Shown here piece by piece: positions 36,970 to 48,547 of a stretch of DNA of 64,000 nucleotides (position 1 is its first letter; each line of letters begins with the position of its first letter). The notes under the pieces were generated by a model. It made no database searches. It saw nothing but the letters and a program-made list of their open reading frames with translations, and was not told where the DNA came from. The translations under genes and the position numbers were made by a program. This DNA is from Psilocybe azurescens (lineage: Eukaryota > Basidiomycota > Agaricomycetes > Agaricales > Agrocybaceae). The stretch lies in the NCBI GenBank assembly GCA_023853785.1, contig JAJIRX010000792.1, positions 1 through 64,000 on the forward strand, written 5' to 3'.

Positions 36970-38582
36970 ATGGGTGTCAGCGGGCTCACACAACTTCTTC
37001 GCGATAAATGGTTTGTATAATTGTTTCGAGCGCTTGCCATGAAATTACTGTAATTTTAATTGATATTTCCAAAGCCCCGGACTCTTTGGATCTCTACCTC
37101 GTCGTGCTCTTAAAGGAAAGAGAATTATCTTGTCGGTTCAAGCCATCCATTATCTGCGTACTGGACGGATTGCTGAAATCCTCGCTTTGGCAGCGATGGC
37201 AATTTATACACATTGAAATTTCACTACACGCCTCACGCCGACATTCATCAACACGTTATAGGATGGCACACCATGATCAAACAGTTGTCGAGGCACAACG
37301 TTTCCGCCATTTGCGTGTTTGACGGGAAAGAACGCCATCCTAGCAAGGCAAAGAAAGTACGCGACCTTCTGAATTGCTCTAGTTGGGTTCACGATGATAT
37401 TTAATCGGGAGTACAGCTTCAAAACAAACGCAAGGCCAAGATGGTCAATGAAGCTCGCTTAGACCTGGAAAAGGCCCGTGAACTGCGGCTGCAAGACCTC
37501 TATTCAGTATTTCAACTTTGCAAAACTCTTTCTCCGGACGATGAAAGGCAGATCCTCAAGGTACTATTTAATAACCCTCTTTTCGCTGAGAGATATCCCT
37601 TTGTCGCCACAAGACTTGATGGTATCAGCATATCCGACCTTTCTATTGTGTCAAGACCACCCAATTTCGAACTAATTCGCGACAGAATTCTTGCCTTGAA
37701 TACCAAGTTTTTAACTGCAATACTTCCCTCAACTTCTGGGCCTGAAGTTTTATTGGCTGAAGACAAATCCACGACACCTGCAGAGGCACTCAACATCTCG
37801 GAAGAGGATATTTGGCGTCGTTTTATTGAGTCTTTGGGCAACCCAGTCAAACATCGCACAGGTTTTGGCGTGCGTTCATTAATTGCTCGAAGTGACAAGC
37901 AATCGAAAAACTTAGTAGACGCGTGCATCTACCAACTGCCAGCGTATACGCGGAATGCTTTGAGCTGCTCCGGACCATGGGTGTTCCATGCATTGTGGCA
38001 ACTGGTGCCATTGAAGCAGAGGCTTTGGCATCATCTCTAGTTCTCCATGGACATGCCGACTATGTTGCTAGCGACGACAACGTATGGGGCATTCCTCTTC
38101 TCCTCGATTCCGACACTTAAATAATCTCTTTTGCAGGATGTATTGGTTCACGGTGCTCCTATGGTCATGAATCTGACGGGAAAGGGCCCAATCGAGAGAA
38201 TTGCACGACCTAGACAGAATATTCATCGCGCTCTCGGCCTTAGCAAACGCTCGTTCATCGATCTAGCCATACTTTTAGGCTGCGACTTTGCTCCAGGCAG
38301 TCCCTTTTACCCCACATAGCCTATCAACTTATCAAAGAGCATGGGACTATCGAGAATGTCGCGAAGGCGCAGAAAGATTCTGCCAGGGCAAACAAACTAC
38401 AAAAATCCTTTGGATCTCGAGACGGCTATATGGAACAGGTAAATCAAGCACGGCTTATGTACCATGCCCTACCCCCGATACCCCCTCCTTCGATGTTTGA
38501 AGCCATTGAACGTCTTCCCCACCTTACCGATGAAATTATGCGCAGTATAAGAAGAGGCAAGGCATGCCAGCAGTCCGGCTGA
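36970..38582 (+). CDS. XPG/Rad2-family nuclease (FEN1-like), divergent
   Basis: Begins MGVSGLTQLLRDK, the invariant start of the FEN1/XPG family. Later blocks are FHYTPHADIHQHVIGWH leading to CVFDGKERHPSKAKK (XPG-N with the metal-binding Asp), and GAIEAEALASSLVLHG plus ASDDNDVLVHGAP (XPG-I with Glu/Asp ligands). Then comes LAILLGCDF, followed by a poorly conserved helix-hairpin segment (APGSPFYPHIAYQLIKEHG). The family cuts branched DNA flaps 5' to 3'. Introns are about 37011-37074, one unresolved between 37130 and 37210, 37358-37411 and 38075-38137. Missing bases at the A-run 37916-37920 and C-run 38310-38313 break the frame. The usual glycines of the H2TH region are absent, so DNA binding may be altered. 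Confidence 0.68.
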
Positions 38583-39469
38583 TCTGATCGGTGTTCTTTC
38601 CCACCTTTCCAACCTATTGGGATCAGAAAAATAAATGGCACATACGACATGACGATATTCCATGCTGCCACGGAAATCAGTCCAACCTCAGTTCTCTCAG
38701 GGGAGTTTTATCTTGTCCCAAGTGAGGGCAAAAGGCGGACTCTGCATCCTCCATATTTTGTACACAGCCGATGGGTGTCTACTCAATTGGATCACAACAA
38801 TGGCTCGATAATTTCATCCTGTGGAGGGAAATATTAGTACCCGCAAAGGAGTTGAAGACCTCGCCTCGACGTACTTAAAAGTAATCTGTGCCATTGGCTT
38901 TGTCATGATGAGTAGAGGTAAACAATTTATCTGCGGATTCTTTGAAATTTGCGTATTCGTTTCGACGGGTAGATCAGCGTAATCTTTAGTCGACTGTTCG
39001 GAGTTGTTATTGAAACCTTCCAAAAACTTTCTGTAGTTGACGGTTTGAAATTACGCGACGCGTTGATAATGATATGTAATCGTGGAAAAATACTTGCAGG
39101 TCACGTTCTCACTGTTGAGCCTCAAGGGGACCACCAGGAAACCGAGTCAGCCTACTCACAGCCAACGTTGCAACTAGAATCTGGTTGTTACTCACAAAGA
39201 TTCTGAGCCTTCCTCTTTCAACAAGGTCGGTATGGTTGCGTGTTCTACAATGTGGAATATTGATCTTAGCACTTCTTTCATGGTGTCAACGACGAGTCTC
39301 CATCGAGTTTCCTGGGTTCGACGCACTTCAACTGCTGAGACAGCCTTCTCTTGCGATATACCTGAGTGGTGGACTGTAAGTGGTGGACTGTATAGTCTGC
39401 ACTGTACCGCCAGATGTGAACGGCGTTAAAGTCCACGCTGGTGCCTGCTAAATTTCGGATACACAACCT
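38583..39469. other. no gene resolved
   Basis: Short plus-strand frames (for example 38649-38837) follow the nuclease stop, but none joins it by plausible splicing. This may be decayed sequence. Confidence 0.4.
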
Positions 39470-40260
39470 TGTCTCCTGTGTCGCCAATACCGGTCGAAGC
39501 GGAGGCACTGGAATCTACTGGAATTGAAGCAGTCTATCACCAGGGCTTTATTGCGACAATATAACCTGCGCACATTTATAAATAATCAACGCGATTCAAT
39601 TACGCATCGGCTTCCTCCAGATATATTAACAGCTATCTTCAAATTCTCTACTACGAGCATGAACACCGAGGCTTTCAGATTCTTGTACGAAAACGAAAGT
39701 CACCCTGATTTGAAACGATGTTCTGCCAACGAAAAAGAGAAAAAAACTTCGGGGGGCGACCGAGTGTTGGTGCTCCCCATTGAAATTGGGGGCCGTATGC
39801 CACACCTGGCGCCGCAATTCCATGGTCATCGCTCGAACTCTGGACAAATATTGACATTAGATTCACCCCTCCTCGACAATTCAATAGTATAGAACGCGCC
39901 CAGGAATCCCTCAGTCGTTCTGGTGACCTTTCACTGTCGATCCGCGTCACATGTCTATATCGCCAAAAACTACGACGAAAAGCATATAATATAGTGTATC
40001 ATCGCCTAATACACATGATAAACCAATGCTCGAGCCGTTGGGAGGTTCTGCATTTTTCTCTGCCCATATATTTCCAATTTTCCGTGGAGATCGACATGAT
40101 GGCACAACACGGAAACGTTGTTTCTGGGCGTCCTTTTCTTGTCGGGTGAGCCACCTCAGTTGGAATTCTTCCTTGAGGTTTTGGCTGGTTTATGTTCTTT
40201 CTGCTGGGCGCCCTGACATCTGCCTGGGCTCAGTAAATGTTTTTGCTCATTTTCGGGAGG
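39470..40260 (+). pseudogene. F-box gene remnant
   Basis: Contains an F-box-like start (NNQRDSITHRLPPDILTAIF), then in another frame IPWSSLELWTNIDIRFTPP, ESLSRSGDLSLSIRV and SSRWEVLHFSLPIY. This is the same order seen in the intact F-box gene at 22993-24515. Three or more frame changes are needed, no start ATG is convincing, and the LRR half is missing or unreadable after about 40200. Unlike the other genes here, single homopolymer fixes do not restore a full protein, so I call it a relic. Confidence 0.5.
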
Positions 40261-42139
40261 TGTGTAGAACGGATGGGAGTTCCGGGACCCTGTGAGTTGA
40301 GGGTTTTGTGTGGTGGTGTAGGATTTGTGGCGGTTTCAGCACCTGTATGTCATCCCTGTTTTAGTTTGCTTCAATATGTAGGTTTGGTACTTCACCTAGT
40401 GCGATTCTGAATCTCTTTGTCGTCGCAATGTATGTATTTCATCAAGATTTTCATAGTGGCCACCGATTATAGCATTCTGAACCGATATTGCCAGCACATG
40501 TTTCCAGGCTGTCCGAGACTAGTGGGACCCTGTATTTAAGTCAATAACGGGTCTGAGGAATTTTTAAAATGGGCTCATCCCTGTTCAAAATATTGTTAGC
40601 AAATCGAATGCCATCTTTTATATTCGACTTTACCCCCAGTACTTTCACCATCACCCAGTCACCATTTCCGCTACTGACACAACACACGAGTCTATGTAGT
40701 ACAACTACATCATCATTGACATGTATATGGGATAACTATCCTTGGGCGCTTAATCAGATTTTTGGCTCCGAGCACAACCAAACCACGTGCACTTTAGTCT
40801 CATGTGCGGTGAAGCCGGATGGACGAGCCTACATAACCTCCACCATGAACCTCTCTCACATCAATCACTGATACTTGCATCGTCTGTACTTGCACATCAC
40901 ATTATATCCGCAGTCGCTGGCGTGGTTATCCCTCTCACCGTGCCATTTACAACCAACGCTACCTTGTCCGCAGGTCTTCTCACGATCTTCGAGGTCTGCC
41001 GCCGTGAACTCCAGCGACTGAAAGCCGCTACTATGGGCCATACAATGAAGTAGGCACCTACTAATTTAATGTTATTGCTATGACGCAATGCTTGCCGATT
41101 GCCCCATGCCTTATTTATGGGGATTAAGCTTGCTTGGAACTTCGCTTCGTATTCACTGCGGCGATTTGGAGTCGGAGGTCGTTCAACCTGAATTTAAAGA
41201 CCGCCCTAGCCCTAGCTGCACTCTCCCCCGCGACTTTCTTGGAGCTTGCATCTCTGTGAAGACAATCTAATAAATTACATACGTGTAGTTTAAAGTTGTA
41301 TATCCCGACAAGTCATCAATCCGCTCTCGCCAGGAATTGTCCTAACCAGCAGCCAGAAGACTTTTTCAGTCATCTTCTGGGCTCTCAGAACAGTCTCATA
41401 GCAGTGGGCCTTTTATCATAAAGTCCCTCCTGAAAGAAGTTTCGTAATATGGCTCTGCGTGATGATAGACTTTAGATAGACTGCAAGTGAACTCACGCGG
41501 ATCATTATTCATCCACCTACTCAATCTTTCGTAAAGATATACGATGGTAATAGGATTGTGAGAGCTCATGGTAGAGTTGCATGGAACCTGAAGTGAGAAT
41601 AAACCGGTGAAGCTTTAATTCTTCCATCAAATCTGTGTGCTGTTATGCCATGGGTCTGTCAAGGATTTGGTGTGTGATCAATTGCCACAAGCGTCTACGA
41701 CTAAAGCTAAATGCGTGTATGGCACATTTGACATGAAGAAAAAGATTTTATTCGGAGGCTCTACTCGGAATTTCGAGCAACATTCGTTTAAACCGAGGGC
41801 CTGCCCTGCCACCCACGACTTGATGGGCAAGTGAATCGCGTTTGAGTCAGCTCTGTGACATGGAATCGGATCTCTATGGGTACCTCGTGAGCGCCATGTA
41901 GGTCTGTATTCAGATGAAGAATGGCTGAGCGTGCCGGTGAGATCCAGGAAGGCACATGGCTGAGAACATTATCTCAATCTTTGAAGTTCACTGTATGTCT
42001 GCGAGTCACTGAGAAAGCCGGGATATCCGGAATGAACCTCGTTTGGGAATAACAGTGAATATAAAAGTGGAGACCAAGTGGTACCTTTCGGAGAAGCCAG
42101 GATTGCAAAGATTCCTCTGGTAACTTTGGATGGAACCTT
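40261..42139. other. gene-poor stretch, nothing recognised
   Basis: Stop-rich in all frames, with no terminal repeats, transposase or reverse transcriptase motifs that I can see. Confidence 0.45.
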
Positions 42140-42615
42140 TCACCTTCTGCCGAAAAGCAAAGTCGGAAATATCCTGATATGTGTCATCCAGGGAAAGAAA
42201 GAGCAGGCAGGGCTGCTTACAGGTGGATGATATCGTTTACAATCTTTAAACGAGTCCTGGACATCTTTCAAGATATTAAAAAAGACAGCTGATGATGCAT
42301 CAAGCTGCCCCAGGTCAAAGAGCACGCGATTGACTGACATAGCATTTGCCACTCTAAAATACGATTTACCGTATCGCCGTCTGAGGACAGCACGATTGCC
42401 GAAGAGCCTGTCGGGAAGAACCTCGTGATAGCTGAGTAGGCCGAAATCTTCACCTTGGGAAACCGTTCAAAAATCTCAGGCGGCTGTATGGCGCATACGG
42501 ACATCAGGGCACGCTCGCGAGTGGTCAGAGAGCGAAACGCAAGCGGCTGCCGAGATCCCTTCATCTTTATCGTGGGACTAGGAGGGAAGGTGGCGATGAA
42601 GATCAATAGTCCCAT
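42140..42615 (-). pseudogene. possible degenerate coding remnant
   Basis: Two overlapping minus-strand frames read as plausible protein. One has TTRERALMSVCAIQPPEIFE. The other has SVNRVLFDLGQLDASSAVFF and LKDVQDSFKDC. A single shift near 42400 would join them, but no start, splice sites or family are recognised. Confidence 0.2.
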
Positions 42616-44101
42616 TCAAGCAAGCTGGACCCCACTCATTGGCCAGAAATTGAGTTCACATTTCGCGAAACTTAACACTCATCTGCCTGTGAAGTGAACC
42701 GGTGAAGCGGTAAATAGTGGGCTAAATATAAAGTCAGTAAGCGCACCTAGGGTGCAATCAAAGGGCACAGTAGTGCCTGCTTTTCGGGTCAGTGGGAACA
42801 AAAATTGAGACATATATTCGTGGATATATCTCGAACCATCAGGTACCTGGCACTGTTTTCCACGATCTCCAAAGCAGTGCGAGAAAATATCCCAAAAACG
42901 CCAAATGCCAAGGGAGTAGTTAGAATTAGAGAACTTCAATCAGTACATCTATCACTTCTAATGCGCGGGAGACGAAGCGGTTACAGATCATGAAGCAGAG
43001 ACTAGAGAGGCCCAGATTCGATAGATCATTTTGCACGACTCGAGTAATATATGTGAGATAACGTCGTCCAGCCTAGAAAATCACTCCCACTGAATGAGCG
43101 TCACAAAGAATGTAACCGAGGACGAGTGCCAATTAGGTGAAGGAGATTGCGACTCTATACGGCGATATGCCTATGCAGAAGTCATAACTTCAGCGCCGAA
43201 AAATGACAACAGCAATTTCGAAATATATATTCCATGGAATTCCGAGAAAGCGTATTGCCGTCTGCGACAGCGAGTGAGATAGACAAAGATAAGTTTACGG
43301 TATTTCTTGGGAGAAAACTTGAAGAATGTACGGCACGCAAAGCAAACGAGTGGACTTGGAGGTCTATTTTTGAGCTCGAAGAAAAAAATCGTGAATCATC
43401 AGCATGTCTGTATCTGACGTCGGAGGGACTAGGCTTGGAAAAGTAAGGCCGGGAAAGGGTTTCAAACGCTGGTTAGACATTCATGGGAAGGGAGGAAACA
43501 GCAACTTGGACCAAAGTGACGTAAAATGGCAATGTGCCTGATCTCAGAGGAAGATTTCAAGCTACATCATGCTGCGCAGACAATCATAGGAGGATTGTTG
43601 CAAATGCGGTTCCGCCATATGTCTGCACTTCAAGAGTGAGCTATTAGATCAAAAGCAATCAGAACTTTTTGAATTATGTATTCGGAAGGGAAGAACTTAC
43701 GCAAACTTGTTTCAATCACAAGTAGAAGTGTGAAAGCATGCGAAAGATTAGAAGATGAAAAAATGAGTATTCGTCGATAGCGTGGATAGACAAAGCGAAA
43801 ACTAGAATTGGGAGAGACAACTTGTAGAGTAAGCTGATGATGACTCAAAGTGATGACACGATCAGCAGATTGAAAAAGAAAATTGGAGGCAATGACGACG
43901 TGAAAGACAAAAGCCGGAGCAAAAAGTGGACGGAAGAGAAACGGAACAACAAGCAACCATTCAGAAACTAGCCTTGGAATCTCCCGTCGCCTCACTCCTT
44001 TTGAACCTTATCCGCTTTACATTATACATCACTTCCACCAACCCTTCAGTAAAATCCTCCTACATAACCCTCTATGAACAGCTAAAGTGGTCGAGTAATG
44101 A
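42616..44101. other. no gene resolved
   Basis: Small plus-strand frames at 43094-43282 and 43234-43446 have charged, protein-like composition but no splice context. The right end is the 3' flank of NAC beta. Confidence 0.4.
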
Positions 44102-44795
44102 TCAATCGAGGCTGGCTTTGGCGTCAGCTTCAACGTCGAAGTTCTCGACGAGGTCGGGAACATCATCGTCATCTTCTTCCTCGGCGGCACCGGTTGGCTG
44201 CCTCTGTTGACCTTGTTGGATGGCCTGGTAAGACTCGGCGAGTTTGCGGAGAGATGCCAATGAATCGGGGCCAAGCTGGTTTAGGATTCCGGGAACGAGT
44301 TCTGTGAGCTCTTTCACGTGTCCAGTGCCGTAGATGGCGAAGGTATTGGCTGTGACAGCAGCGTGCACTGAGGAATATTAATTAGCGATATTCCCCGACA
44401 GAACCGACGAATGGCGACGCCCAAAACGTGACCTTCTCGGGCAAATGACAGTCAAAACAAAAGCTCACCTTTTGGTGCTGTGAAGTGGAGAACATTTCCA
44501 TCTTCTCTGAACATGTTCACCTCCTCGACACCTGGGATAGGTTGCACATTCAACTTTTTGAGGGCGCCCTGGAGCTTTTTGTCGTCTTGAGCAGCAGAAG
44601 GCTTAGTTTTCCGCACAATTTTTCGGCGCACAGTTCCCTTTCCACCTGAGGTTCCGTGAATTCGTAAAGGGAAATGAGTTTAGCAAGAAGCGCCAGCAAA
44701 AACGCAGGCAAAGCCACGCGTATACTGGGAAAAAAACTCACCGATTCTATTTGCCGCAGCGGCGGCTTGGAATTTGCCAATTTTGCGGGGTCCAT
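44102..44795 (-). CDS. EGD1: nascent polypeptide-associated complex subunit beta
   Basis: Ribosome-associated chaperone subunit, about 165 residues, introns at 44646-44741 and 44368-44468. It starts [19 protein letters not shown], the conserved NAC beta N-terminus. The ribosome-binding [11 protein letters not shown] patch follows, then the NAC domain ([36 protein letters not shown]) and an acidic C-terminus ([16 protein letters not shown]). One base is missing from the run at 44773-44775: as written, the codons after KLA read out of frame until the intron. Because this gene is essential-type and otherwise perfect, it is one of the clearest signs of an assembly indel. Confidence 0.95.
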
Positions 44796-44974
44796 GGTCG
44801 TATAGGGTCGTGAAGCGGGGAAACCTGGGGACTGAGCAAAAATTTGAGGCCGTTGTCGTAGGTGGTGAGGACTCTGGAAAGCGATTAAGGTTCAGAAACA
44901 AACATATGCACACAAACATTTAAATTCAGCCACCGCTTAGAAGCCCTCCTTAATCAGTAACAACGATAATTCCA

Positions 44975-45964
44975 ATGGGCTCCAGTCTTTCATATTAGAC
45001 AGGCAACTCCAGACGATGTGGTACGAAGATAATATGAATCCATGAATCGTGAGCTGGCCCCCTAATTTTTATTGGTGCTGTAGGGGATCATCTTGCAACT
45101 GATCATTGATCTAGTGCGTGTATTTCTGCTAGTAGAAACCGCGATTGCGGCGCACAACATAAATGAATGACTCAATAAAATATTGCATCTATCATTCAGG
45201 CTACCTATGAAAAGGAACCTGAATCAGTCAAGGCTACACCTGAACTCGTGCGTTGAATTGCTTGTCGAAGAGTCTCCTTGGAACCTTCCGAGGCTGATCA
45301 AGGAGCAGCTCCGCAAACAATTTGTTTGAAACGTCGTTTGCCCATGCTCTTCTTGCGTTTACCGGGACCGTTGAGACTCCTGCTGAGCCCATCGGATTAG
45401 CTTTGTATTTCTTCAATTTCTCCACTTGGACTGGGAAACCAGGACTCTACGTAAGTAGGACTCAACGTCGTGGAGAATTTTCTTCTTCATTCAATCGTTA
45501 TATCTGGCTTGCCAATTATGACTGACATTTCGTGTACTTGAAGCTCGAAGATTTGTACGTGAAACCTGAACACAGGTCATTAGGAGTCGGCAAGGCTTTC
45601 TTTGGCCAACTAGGAAAGATTGCTCAAGAAAGGTAACTGTCTATTATGACCTTGACATCCTCCACCCACATGTCCGAGGAGTCTTTCAATGTCAATGTCA
45701 ACTAATTTTCTTCGTTTTAACCTCTCCGTGGGGGTGAAAGGATTGCGGCAGACTTGATTGGTCCGTCCTTAAGGTGAGTTATATCAAAAGAGACATAAAC
45801 CCGTGAGCAGTTCTGATATCCTATCGTTCGATCCTTGGCAACCACAGTGGAATCAGCCTTCCATCGACTTTTACGAGAAAAGGCTTGGTGCGAAACCCAT
45901 GTCAGAATGGATGGGCATGCGGCTGGAAGGAGAGGGTATCAAGAACCTCAATCAGTTTCTTTGA
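44975..45964 (+). CDS. GNAT N-acetyltransferase, spermidine/diamine acetyltransferase-like
   Basis: Seven exons: 44975-45020, 45084-45113 (a 30-nt micro-exon), 45200-45247, 45309-45450, 45544-45632, 45741-45773 and 45848-45964. The product is about 168 residues. It begins VFHIRQATPDDV, continues ILQLIIDLATYEKEPESV, and carries GLALYFFNFSTWTGKPGLYL, EDLYVKPEHRSLGVGKAFF (acetyl-CoA loop) and GRLDWSVLKWNQPSIDFYEK. The closing EWMGMRLEGEGI is typical of SSAT-type polyamine or thialysine acetyltransferases. Indels are needed at 44977-44979 (extra G), 45321-45323 (extra T) and 45740-45742 (missing G). With these the fit is continuous, so I regard the gene as functional. The head of the gene faces NAC beta with only 179 bases between the two starts. 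Confidence 0.82.
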
Positions 45965-46177
45965 CCACTTCTACAGCGGCGAAGTCAGAAACTACGGCAG
46001 CAGTCCATCCAAAATCATATAAGCGAGATTTATGCCTTGTAATCATAAAGAAAAATAAAGAAAATCACAGAGTATGTCGAAACATCGGGCATTCAAATAG
46101 TAGTTCGATCGGATTACATGCCCTGGTTTCCAATTGGTTTATACATTCTAATATGGCTTCTGGCGTATCCGCTACAA

Positions 46178-46989
46178 TTAAACACCGTCGTAACTGGCAC
46201 CGCCAGCCTGTCAAGGGGTAGGAGAAAAAACAGTAGCGTCAGGTTCTTGTTCGACGATGACACGCGAGCGGTACATACCTTCCGCAGCCGCACAACAATC
46301 GGATCCTCGTTGAGATCGTCTTTCTCGCGGGCAGCGACTTCAATCGAGTAGACGCGAAGCACGTTCTTGACGTCGGCGGCATGCACGGAGATCTATGGGG
46401 AGAACAGGGTTATCACCCGTCGAAGTGAGGATCGCTGTGGGAACCAGCACGGCGACTTGACGAGATATTATCCATGTCTGGAGGTGATATTTACCTTGGC
46501 TTTCCTCATTACTTTACAATTTGGCCCTATCCAGACCTGTCAGAGAAGAGTAGAAAGCGTGTTATTTGGGGTATAAGCGGTGCGAATCTAGTAGTAATAG
46601 CAAATCAGACACGGACCACGAGTATAAACTTCTCGCGCGTTGACTCCTTGTCATTAGAGTAGGAGACACGCGCATAAGCATACGAGGCCTTGGAGTCATC
46701 CAACGCTTCTTTGAGTTCAGATAAACCCCTGATCCCGTCTGCGTGACCTTCAGCTTGTCGGATCGGTCGGACTCGTAATCAAGCAACAACCAATTCGTAT
46801 CAGACTTGTCATTACGAACTTCGAGGTACGCTATACAGATAAGGAGTCAGATAGTTTCCGCACACAACGCAAGCTCCATGAGAGGTGGATATGCGCCCGA
46901 GGAGCAGGTACATCGTGGACGACCACGATAGCATCTGGAAAAGGTAGCAACCGACCTTCCTTGATGAGGGGGTCCGTGAGGTCGGCCAT
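46178..46989 (-). CDS. coactosin-like actin-binding protein (ADF-H domain)
   Basis: About 145 residues, introns at 46831-46955, 46537-46619, 46393-46494 and 46208-46278. Sequence blocks are MADLTDPLIKEAYLEVRND, TNWLLLDYES, GLSELKEALDDSKASYAYAR, FILVWIGPNCKVMRKAK and SVHAADVKNVLRVYSIEV, ending AGGASYDGV. This is the coactosin form of the ADF homology domain, which binds F-actin and limits capping. One base is missing in the C-run 46726-46729, just before GLSEL. It converges with the GNAT gene (214 bases between stops) and diverges from the Rrg9-like gene. Confidence 0.9.
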
Positions 46990-47216
46990 ATCCGATCTTG
47001 TCTTGCCAAAGGGTATCGATAGACTCTAAAGAGAGATCTAAAAGAAAGAAAAAGAAAATATGAAGGAAAGATAAATGTGTGGTCAAGCGCTGCATCTTCG
47101 ACGCCAGACAGAAATGGACGAGCGGCTTTTACCGATCACATGCTCCCTTTTAATTTGGGCTGCACAAAATTCAGCACTGACTATACTTACTCTTACACTG
47201 ACCTCCATGGCATCTT
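46990..47216. promoter_or_regulatory. short divergent promoter, coactosin / Rrg9-like
   Basis: Only 227 bases separate the two start codons, so both genes probably share a bidirectional promoter. It contains an A/G-rich run near 47035-47070 and no obvious TATA box. Confidence 0.4.
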
Positions 47217-47871
47217 GGATACGCTTTTCTAAGGTTCATCAGATATGCACTAGGCATTCTACATCTCGTTACTACACCGAGACTGCCTTTCAGAAAGCCA
47301 GGAACAAATGGCAACTAGGAGGCGTTCCAAAGCCCAGGTCGATTCTTGAGGATGATGACGCCGTGATAGACCTTTCGGAAGACAACGAGGCCGTCGATGG
47401 AGCCAACCCAAACACTCCTCCAATTCATCTCCGAAAGCCATCTGGAAAGTCCACACCGCATGAATACAAGGCTCATCGGGAGACAATGCGCAAGGCGTTC
47501 CCAGAAGGATGGGCACCCCTCGAAAATTGTCGCGCGAAGCCATGGACGCAGTTCGCCAACTGAATCGTGTTCAGCCCGAGACGTTTACAACGGCTATTCT
47601 CGCGGATAAATTCAAGATCAGTCCGGAAGCAGTGCGTCGTATTTTGAAAAGCAAATGGGAACCAACCGCAGAAAAACGCACCCAGCTGGCCATCAGAGAA
47701 CGTCAGCAAAGACAGGCGATCATTGATACCAGGAAAGCTAAAGAGCTGACTGAAACCGAGAGCGTAGGACAGCTCCAGCGAATGCTTCGCAAAGACAGGT
47801 TTATCCGACAGAAGAGCGGCTCAGACCCGCATTCCGAACAAACCAACTCGGACACCCTTACGTTTCAGTGA
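47217..47871 (+). CDS. RRG9: Rrg9/neugrin-like mitochondrial protein
   Basis: Intronless, about 218 residues. The ATG at 47217 opens a basic, Ser/Arg-rich leader (WIRFSKVHQICTRHSTSRYY) fitting mitochondrial import. The conserved core reads PEGWAPPRKLSREAMDAVRQ, ETFTTAILADKFKISPEAVR and RILKSKWEPT, the hallmark of the Rrg9/neugrin family. These proteins are needed for mitochondrial genome or rRNA maintenance. One base is missing from the C-run 47516-47519, between GWAP and PRKLS, so the gene appears as two overlapping frames. The tail is Arg/Gln/Lys-rich and helical. Confidence 0.85.
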
Positions 47872-48547
47872 TCTCGGTTCTGCGTCTTCAGGTTTACCGT
47901 TCAATATGCGTCGCTTCCGAACACCTTCGCAGCCGTCTGGAGAGTCAGTTTTTCTTTCCATTCTTATGATCATCCAACGTGGAACGAGTTGATATTACGT
48001 AGATTCCGACAGGCGATCATCCCGCCCGACGTCAACATTCTTTACACCAGGCGCTCGTCCCCTCTCAGGTAGCAAAAAAAATTGACACTACGTTCCAAAT
48101 CTCTATATAAAAAGTATGATACAAGTGGAGGCGCTAATTACATAGAATCTAATCTGAATAGATGCATTACAAGCATGTTAGGACGGTCAAGCCCCTTCAA
48201 TCCGCAATATGCTACTTCTAGGAATACATACATCATAATGTTATGCGTACCTCAGTCCGAGGATAGATATCATAATTATCTAGCACATTCCCCGTCCGGA
48301 TGGTCTTGTGCATTTGCAATACATTGCGGTTGGGGAGACATAACGAAAAAGAATAAAGAACTCGCGAGTGACGAAAGGTCGACAAGCAAATCAGAACCAA
48401 AAAATAGTGAATAAGACAGGGATAATATGCTTGAGGGAGTGCAGGAAAATCGATAAAAATTGATGTCCCAAAATAAAGAGAGAGCGAGAAAGAGAGGAAA
48501 CGAGGAGTGCTTGATGAAAGAAGTTGTCGTAGTCGTCATCGTCCAGC
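47872..48547. other. intergenic, no gene seen
   Basis: 3' flanks of the convergent Rrg9-like and P450 genes. Short frames only. Confidence 0.5.
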
